The notes under the pieces were generated by a model. That model did not search any database and was not told the DNA's origin. It saw only the letters and a program-made list of their open reading frames with translations. Positions 16,180 to 20,953 of a stretch of DNA of 20,953 nucleotides are shown piece by piece. Source of the DNA: Bacteroidia bacterium (GTDB lineage: Bacteria > Bacteroidota > Bacteroidia > Bacteroidales > Azobacteroidaceae); NCBI GenBank assembly GCA_025999255.1, contig BNXB01000021.1, positions 1-20,953 on the forward strand, read 5' to 3'. The translations under genes and the position numbers were made by a program. Position 1 is the first letter of the stretch. Every line of letters begins with the position of its first letter.

Positions 16180-17565
16180 CTACTTCCAAAGCTTTTCCAT
16201 TTCTTCCAATGACTTCCCTTTTGTTTCGGGAACCATTTTCCAGACGAATATCGCTGAAAGAACGGCCATTAGACCATAGATGCCATAAGTCATTCCACTG
16301 CTGTACGTCATCATCGGCGGATAAGTGGATGAAATCAGGTAATTGGCCATCCATTGCGCTGCTACGGCTATAGCCACTGCTTGTCCCCGGATTTTGTTAG
16401 GAAATATTTCGGCAATCAATACCCAGCAAATAGGTCCCCACGACATCATAAAAGAAGCCGTGTAGATAATAATAAATACCAAAGTACTGATACCGATAAT
16501 ATTATTGAAGGCCAGAATCGAAATTGCGAACATTCCGACAGCCATTCCTATGGAACCGGTAATCAATAGCGGTTTGCGTCCCCATTTATCGACAGTCAGG
16601 ATGGCTAAAACAGTGAATATGACGTTTACCAATCCCATGATAATGGTTTGCATCATGGAAGCGTCCTTGGCAGCTCCCATGCTTTCGAAAATGCGTGGGG
16701 CATAATATAAGGCAACATTGATTCCTACAAATTGTTGAAAAACAGAAAGTAAAATACCAATAATAATAACTATTTTCCCATAAGCAAAAATATCCGATTT
16801 CGTTTTTTCAACAACGGTTTCTTTAATCTCTTTCAGAATTTTGTTTGCATTTTCCTTACTTCCGAATATTTTGGTTAATACGTCTAAAGCTTTTTCTTCC
16901 TTATTAGCTAAAGCCAAATAACGAGGCGTTTCGGGAACAAAGAATATCAATAATCCGAAAAGACCCGCAGGAATAGCCTCCGAAGCAAACATGTACCGCC
17001 AGCCGGCAGCATCTATCCATTCGATAGTTTGGCCTTTGGCAATGCCCCAATTTACAAAATACACGACCAACATACCGAAAATGATGGCAAACTGGTTGAA
17101 CGAAACCAAACGCCCACGAATATCACTGGGAGCAATTTCTCCAATATACATCGGACAAACAGCAGAAGCCAATCCTACGCCGATACCTCCGATAATCCGG
17201 TAAAAGTTAAACATCCACAGCAACCCTATAGAAGGTTCGCCTTCTGTAAAGAACAATACTTCGGGGAAACCGGATCCTAAAGCTGAGATAAAAAACAAAA
17301 TTGCAGCAACCAACAAGGAGTTTTTACGTCCTAACCGATTGGATAACAATCCTGACATTGCCCCCCCGATAATACATCCGATTAAAGCGCTCGAAACAGT
17401 AGCTCCATGCACAAAAGCGCTTAATCCCAGCGGTTTAGTCAAATAGGCTTCGATTGATTTTTCCGCACCCGAAATGACGGCCGTGTCATATCCGAAAAGC
17501 AACCCTCCAAGCGTAGCCACTAACGTAATTCCAAATATATATCCTGTATTATATTGTTTTCCCAT
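16180..17565 (-). CDS. xylE: D-xylose:H+ symporter (MFS sugar porter)
   Basis: This 461-residue inner-membrane transporter has 12 hydrophobic helices and imports D-xylose with a proton. Sugar-porter motifs are clear: GGLLFGYDTAVISG (20-33) with Asp27, the residue linked to proton coupling in E. coli XylE; a GxxxDRxGRR-like loop seen as NRLGRKN; YIGEIAPSDIRGR; PETPRYLA after helix 6; QQFVGINVALYYAP in helix 7 for sugar contacts; DKWGRKP; and PETKGKSLEEME at the C terminus. It begins one base after the xylA stop, so the two genes are co-transcribed and probably translationally coupled. The context makes xylose the best substrate, although glucose or arabinose porters share these motifs. Confidence 0.92.
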   Translation of the reverse strand: MGKQYNTGYIFGITLVATLGGLLFGYDTAVISGAEKSIEAYLTKPLGLSAFVHGATVSSALIGCIIGGAMSGLLSNRLGRKNSLLVAAILFFISALGSGFPEVLFFTEGEPSIGLLWMFNFYRIIGGIGVGLASAVCPMYIGEIAPSDIRGRLVSFNQFAIIFGMLVVYFVNWGIAKGQTIEWIDAAGWRYMFASEAIPAGLFGLLIFFVPETPRYLALANKEEKALDVLTKIFGSKENANKILKEIKETVVEKTKSDIFAYGKIVIIIGILLSVFQQFVGINVALYYAPRIFESMGAAKDASMMQTIIMGLVNVIFTVLAILTVDKWGRKPLLITGSIGMAVGMFAISILAFNNIIGISTLVFIIIYTASFMMSWGPICWVLIAEIFPNKIRGQAVAIAVAAQWMANYLISSTYPPMMTYSSGMTYGIYGLMAVLSAIFVWKMVPETKGKSLEEMEKLWK

Positions 17566-17566
17566 A

Positions 17567-18883
17567 TCAAATATACATGTTTAGAAGGGCTTCGTAAAGT
17601 TCTTGTTTTCCACTGATTTGCTTGGGTTCGGCTGCTTGTTTTGCATATGTTACCAAATCTTCCAACTTCAGTTTACCGCTTTCAAATTCTTTTCCTTTAC
17701 CCGAATCAAAAGAAGCGTAACGGTCTTTCAACATTTTGCCGTATGGTGATTCGTTCAAGAAAGCGGCGGCATTTTCCAATGCACGAGCCATCACGTCCAT
17801 TCCGGCAATATGAGCGATAAAAATATCTTCCAAATCAGTAGAATTACGGCGCGTTTTCGCATCGAAGTTTGTTCCGCCATTGCCGAAGCCATTGTTACGA
17901 ATAATGTGTATAAAGGCCTGGATCAGTTCAAACTGATCAATCGGGAACTGGTCTGTATCCCAGCCGTTCTGGTAGTCGCCGCGGTTGGCGTCGATAGAAC
18001 CCAGCATACCGGCATCCACTGCGCAAGCAATTTCGTGTTCAAACGTATGACCGGCCAAGGTTGCGTGATTCACTTCGATGTTGATTTTGAAATCCTTGTC
18101 CAAACCATAGTGGCGCAGAAAACCAATGACGGTTTCGGTATCGAAATCGTATTGGTGTTTGGTCGGTTCCATCGGCTTCGGTTCAATCAGGAAAGTACCC
18201 TTGAAGCCTTTTGCACGGGCATAGTCGCGGGCGATGGTTAGCATTTGAGCCAAATGTTCCTTTTCGCGCTTCTGGTCGGTATTCAGGATGGAAGCATAAC
18301 CTTCCCGTCCGCCCCAGAATACATAGTTCGTTCCGCCCAATTCAATAGTTGCATCGATAGCGTTTTTGATTTGCACGGCGGCGCGAGCCACTACGTCAAA
18401 ATCAGGATTGGTAGCCGCTCCGTTCATATAGCGCTTGTTACTGAATACATTAGCGGTCCCCCACAGTAGTTTGATACCTGTTTCGGCTTGTTTTTGTTTG
18501 GCATACGCCACGATAGCTTTCAGGTTGGCTTCGTATTCTTCGATAGTAGCCGCTTCGTCAATCAAGTCCACATCGTGGAAGCAATAGTACTCGATACCGA
18601 TTTTTTGCATGAACTCAAAACCTGCATCCAATTTGGCTTTCGCTTTGTCCAAAAGCGTTGCGCCTTCATTCCATGGGAAAGTCTTGGTTCCCGGTCCGAA
18701 TGGGTCGCCTCCTTCGGCGCACAAGGTGTGCCACCATGCCATCGAAAATTTCAACCAGTCTTTCATTTTCTTTCCATTGACCAATTTTTCGGGGTCATAA
18801 TAACGGAAAGCTAGTGGGTTTTTACCTTCTTTTCCTTCAAATTTGATTTTCCCGATTTCGGGGAAAAATTCTTTTGTTTTCAT
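17567..18883 (-). CDS. xylA: Xylose isomerase, class II
   Basis: This cytoplasmic enzyme interconverts D-xylose and D-xylulose using two divalent metal ions. The 438-residue length matches the class II type found in Bacteroidetes. Visible signatures are [18 protein letters not shown] (47-63), YYCFHDVDL (99-107) with the catalytic His103 and Asp106, the metal-binding [19 protein letters not shown] segment, and [13 protein letters not shown] followed by [19 protein letters not shown]. It is followed 1 nt later by xylE and preceded, after 120 bp, by the GH43 gene. Sampled 60-base stretches of this gene are 50-55% GC, while one sampled in xylE is 30%. Such a bias fits a highly expressed, conserved enzyme, but transfer could give the same picture. 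Confidence 0.97.
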   Translation of the reverse strand: MKTKEFFPEIGKIKFEGKEGKNPLAFRYYDPEKLVNGKKMKDWLKFSMAWWHTLCAEGGDPFGPGTKTFPWNEGATLLDKAKAKLDAGFEFMQKIGIEYYCFHDVDLIDEAATIEEYEANLKAIVAYAKQKQAETGIKLLWGTANVFSNKRYMNGAATNPDFDVVARAAVQIKNAIDATIELGGTNYVFWGGREGYASILNTDQKREKEHLAQMLTIARDYARAKGFKGTFLIEPKPMEPTKHQYDFDTETVIGFLRHYGLDKDFKINIEVNHATLAGHTFEHEIACAVDAGMLGSIDANRGDYQNGWDTDQFPIDQFELIQAFIHIIRNNGFGNGGTNFDAKTRRNSTDLEDIFIAHIAGMDVMARALENAAAFLNESPYGKMLKDRYASFDSGKGKEFESGKLKLEDLVTYAKQAAEPKQISGKQELYEALLNMYI

Positions 18884-18903
18884 AAGATTATTGCTTTTTT
18901 ATT

Positions 18904-18943
18904 TACTAATTAGTATTTATATGTTAATTATGAATTATTCATA
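18904..18943. promoter_or_regulatory. Two palindromes upstream of xylA
   Basis: The 120-bp gap between the GH43 stop and the xylA start contains TACTAATTAGTA (18904-18915, perfect palindrome) and TATGAATTATTCATA (18929-18943, 7-bp arms around one T). No CAAAnnTA (minus-strand TAnnTTTG) promoter was seen here. The palindromes could be operator sites, mRNA processing or stability elements within the xyl operon, or simply a feature of AT-rich DNA. Confidence 0.3.
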
Positions 18944-19003
18944 TGTACATAATTTGTTTTTATAAGGTCATATGGAACCGGTGCATGTTCACACGCTTGG
19001 GTG

Positions 19004-20776
19004 TTAATGAATCATACCGGTTTCATATACTTTTTTATTTCTTGTAATTCCGTTTTCATTGAACGAATCAATTGAAAAATAATACTTTGAATCTCGATTG
19101 AAATATCCGGCTTCGAGTTGGGTGTCGCCCATCACCATGGTTGAATTTCTCAATTCGTTTTTATCTGTTCCCCAATGAATAATGTAGCCGGTAGCGCCTT
19201 CTGCCGCATCCCACGAAAATTCGTAGCGGCGCAAGTCTTTTTCCCGCAAAACATTCAGCTTAGCGACCGCTTTAGGCGCTTTACCATTACCTTTGCCAAA
19301 GACGCGGAATCCTGTCAGCGAAAATTTTCCCGGTACTTCGTGGGTATTGGTAATTCTCAGGTAGCGGACAGTTACCGGCTTGCCCAATACTATAAAATCG
19401 TGAGGCTTATCTTCCTTGTTGTCAGCCTTGTCGATGAGTTTTGTCCATGTTTTTCCGTCATTCGAGGATTCAACGATATATTGGTAATTAAAATAGGTCT
19501 GGAATCCGCGAATTTTAAACTCATGGTCGGCGAAGTTGATTTGGAAGGCATTGATACGCAACGGATCACCCAAATCAATCTGAAGCCATTCGCCTGCATT
19601 TCCCGTTTCGGACGACCAAAATGTTTCTATCATTTCGTCAACGGCTTTTTCAGGCTCGCAACCTGCCAGACCAGATGAAGCGACAACTGGCTTCCGGTAC
19701 GACAGCAGGTTCCAGTTTTTGGAGAAATCGCTGTTAGAGAAATCAACCTTTTTCTGCGGAACCTCAAACGGATAGTCGGTGAAAACCGTGTGGGCGTAAA
19801 TATGTCCCGATTTGGAGAAATATACGGGGAATAACCCCAACCGCCTTTCAAACATGTGCTTGACCGCGATGGTCATGGATGCAACGTGCCAATGGTTACC
19901 ATACTTATCCTTGAACGTATGTCCGTGTCCGGCGCCGCCAATAAATCCGCCCGGTTTGAACGAAAACGGACTTGTTTCATCATAAACATAAGGGCCTAAT
20001 GGCTTGTCCGACGTGTAGATACCGTCGCCGTAATTACGCCATTGCGTCCCCGGAGCGGCATACTGCAAATAGTATTTTCCGTTGTACCTTGTCATGCAGG
20101 GGCCTTCGTTGTAGCCTTTTTTGTTATTCTGATTTTTGTCGCCCGGCGCTTCCCAACCGTATTTTTCAAAATGATGCTCAATCAACGTTACCGGTTCACC
20201 CACTGCACTGAAACCATTTTCAGGTTCTATCCGAATGCCTCGTATCGGCTTTTTGTCCGAACAGCCCCAGTATAGATAAGTTTTTCCGTTATCATCGGTA
20301 AAAAAGGAGACATCATCAAGGCTTTCTTCTATCTGAGTAGAAAATTTTGCGTCAATCTCCACCCAGTTATCCGCATCGGGATTTTCGTTTCTGAAAACTT
20401 TCGGCGATTTTCCCGATCCCATGTAATATACGGCATCGTTGTAAATCAAAATAGTAGGTGCATAATTTTCGATGGTCGTGATGGTTTTGCAAGGGATGTA
20501 CGTCCAATTCGCCAAATCGGTCGAACTCCAGTATCCTCCTGATTTAGAAGCAAATAAATAATACTTCCCTTTAAAATATTCGCAGACAGGGTCGGCCGCC
20601 TCACGCCCTTTGTCCTGCTTTTCAGGCGGATAGAAACGGTAATTCAGGTTCATCGGATTAGTCGTAATAACCTGCTGCGCAATAGTCTCTATCGCCGGAA
20701 GCAACAAAAACAAGCAACACGCGCCTATTTTCAATAGCATTCTACTCAGTTTTTTCATTCTTTTCATTCTTTTCAT
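19004..20776 (-). CDS. GH43-family glycosidase with discoidin-like domain
   Basis: GH43 enzymes release xylose or arabinose from plant-type glycans by inversion. The protein has a signal peptide (LSRMLLKIGACCLFLLLP..., cut near IAQ) and then a five-bladed propeller carrying the likely catalytic acids in AADPVCEYFKGKYYLFA (base Asp), SLDDVSFFTDDNGKTYLYWG (pKa-modulating Asp) and YNEGPCMTRYNGKYYLQYA (acid Glu). GGAGHGHTFKD follows. After the propeller comes an F5/8-type C (CBM32-like) domain (SSGLAGCEPEKAVDEMIETFWSS... GEWLQIDLGDP...YLRITNTHE), then a fibronectin III-like end. The start is uncertain. In-frame ATGs lie at 20803 (inside xylB), 20776, 20767, 20758 and 20740; 20776 is the first after the xylB stop and gives 590 residues. 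The enzyme is exported, so it would feed xylose to xylE. Confidence 0.88.
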   Translation of the reverse strand: MKRMKRMKKLSRMLLKIGACCLFLLLPAIETIAQQVITTNPMNLNYRFYPPEKQDKGREAADPVCEYFKGKYYLFASKSGGYWSSTDLANWTYIPCKTITTIENYAPTILIYNDAVYYMGSGKSPKVFRNENPDADNWVEIDAKFSTQIEESLDDVSFFTDDNGKTYLYWGCSDKKPIRGIRIEPENGFSAVGEPVTLIEHHFEKYGWEAPGDKNQNNKKGYNEGPCMTRYNGKYYLQYAAPGTQWRNYGDGIYTSDKPLGPYVYDETSPFSFKPGGFIGGAGHGHTFKDKYGNHWHVASMTIAVKHMFERRLGLFPVYFSKSGHIYAHTVFTDYPFEVPQKKVDFSNSDFSKNWNLLSYRKPVVASSGLAGCEPEKAVDEMIETFWSSETGNAGEWLQIDLGDPLRINAFQINFADHEFKIRGFQTYFNYQYIVESSNDGKTWTKLIDKADNKEDKPHDFIVLGKPVTVRYLRITNTHEVPGKFSLTGFRVFGKGNGKAPKAVAKLNVLREKDLRRYEFSWDAAEGATGYIIHWGTDKNELRNSTMVMGDTQLEAGYFNRDSKYYFSIDSFNENGITRNKKVYETGMIH

Positions 20777-20782
20777 TCTTTT
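20756..20782 (-). repeat. Three tandem 9-bp units carrying alternative start codons
   Basis: On the minus strand AAAAGAATG is repeated three times without change, each unit ending in an in-frame ATG for the GH43 gene. The encoded peptide is MKRMKRMKK. Because the unit is 9 bp, gain or loss of a copy keeps the frame but changes the number of start codons, the positive charge before the signal peptide and the distance from the xylB stop, which lies in the first unit's first three bases (20782-20784 overlap). Confidence 0.85.
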
Positions 20783-20953
20783 TATTTTAACAAACTTTTC
20801 CATTGCTCATACGCTTCCCTGTATTGCTGTTTTTGAGCAGTTTCAGGTTCTATTACCGCTAATTTTTCCAACGAAATAAAAGCTTCTTTGTTTGAGGCAT
20901 AGATTCCGGCGCCTATTCCGGCGCCTTTAGCCGCTCCTGCAGCCCCATCCGTA
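20782..20953 (-). CDS. xylB: Xylulokinase, C-terminal part (5' end outside window)
   Basis: Only the last 56 codons or so are present. The frame reads TDGAAGAAKGAGIGAGIY, then a variable tail, and ends QQYREAYEQWKSLLK before TAA. This matches the end of FGGY-family xylulokinases, where AAxGAxxGAG closes the ATP-binding domain and a YxxWK-like helix ends the protein. The enzyme phosphorylates D-xylulose to D-xylulose 5-phosphate, the step after XylA. It is upstream of the GH43 gene on the same strand. If the ATG at 20803 were used by the GH43 gene, the two would overlap by 22 bases. Confidence 0.88.
   Translation of the reverse strand, partial: TDGAAGAAKGAGIGAGIYASNKEAFISLEKLAVIEPETAQKQQYREAYEQWKSLLK

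Noticed and set aside
17810..18241. 143-codon plus-strand open frame opposite xylA
   Set aside because: It lies wholly within xylA on the other strand, has no recognisable domain, and is explained by the codon bias of the conserved gene.
19175..19678. 167-codon plus-strand open frame opposite the GH43 gene
   Set aside because: It is antisense to clear discoidin-like and fibronectin-like coding sequence, and the predicted protein has no domain or signal.
1..20953. CRISPR array, insertion sequence, integrase, tRNA or defence system
   Set aside because: No regularly spaced repeats, transposase or recombinase motifs, cloverleaf-like sequence or defence genes were seen on either strand.

Overview
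The window looks like the chromosome of an anaerobic, glycan-degrading member of the Bacteroidetes, most likely Bacteroidales. The reasons are a SusC/SusD pair, an ECF sigma factor paired with a carboxypeptidase-regulatory/TonB-like membrane protein, a DUF6377-type regulator, a serine-type sulfatase, a Bacteroides-style promoter (TTTG, 19 nt, TAnnTTTG), no clear Shine-Dalgarno sites, and AT-rich DNA with many CCGGA-type codons. I cannot name the genus. There are no tRNAs, rRNAs, insertion sequences, CRISPR arrays or phage genes.

Layout, left to right. (1) 1-6111, plus strand: a tightly packed run of an ECF sigma factor (5' end at or beyond the window edge), its overlapping anti-sigma-like membrane partner, rlmD (23S rRNA m5U methyltransferase), a short divergent ApbE-like flavin transferase and a GH92 alpha-mannosidase lipoprotein. 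A hairpin terminator closes it. (2) 6161-7875, plus strand: a 12-bp palindrome (possible operator), a Tat-exported Gfo/Idh/MocA oxidoreductase that starts at GTG, a two-helix membrane protein, a 20-codon reading frame that looks like a cut-off signal peptide, and a long hairpin terminator. (3) 7949-14130, minus strand: sulfatase, susC-like, susD-like, transcribed in that order. This is the core of a polysaccharide utilisation locus (PUL). (4) 14131-14435: a 305-bp divergent regulatory region. (5) 14436-16085, plus strand: a DUF6377-type membrane-bound regulator, probably controlling the PUL, ended by a terminator that also serves the converging xyl operon. (6) 16180-20953, minus strand: a xylose operon, xylB (3' end only), a GH43 enzyme with a discoidin-like domain, xylA and xylE.

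How the genes fit together. The SusC/SusD pair would bind and import an oligosaccharide, and the sulfatase implies that the glycan is sulfated. The GH92 enzyme would remove terminal alpha-mannose, and the Gfo/Idh protein would act on a sugar outside the cytoplasm, but both lie in separate transcription units and may serve other substrates. The xyl operon would release xylose or arabinose side chains (GH43), import xylose by proton symport (XylE), isomerise it to xylulose (XylA) and phosphorylate it (XylB).

Most of this is recognisable Bacteroidetes biology and I do not see a clearly new system. The parts most worth a second look are the anti-sigma-like protein that joins a SusC-like N-terminal module to a TonB C-terminal domain, the ApbE homologue with altered active-site motifs, the repeat that creates several start codons in front of the GH43 gene, the GTGTACGTACAC palindrome and the truncated reading frame at 7767.
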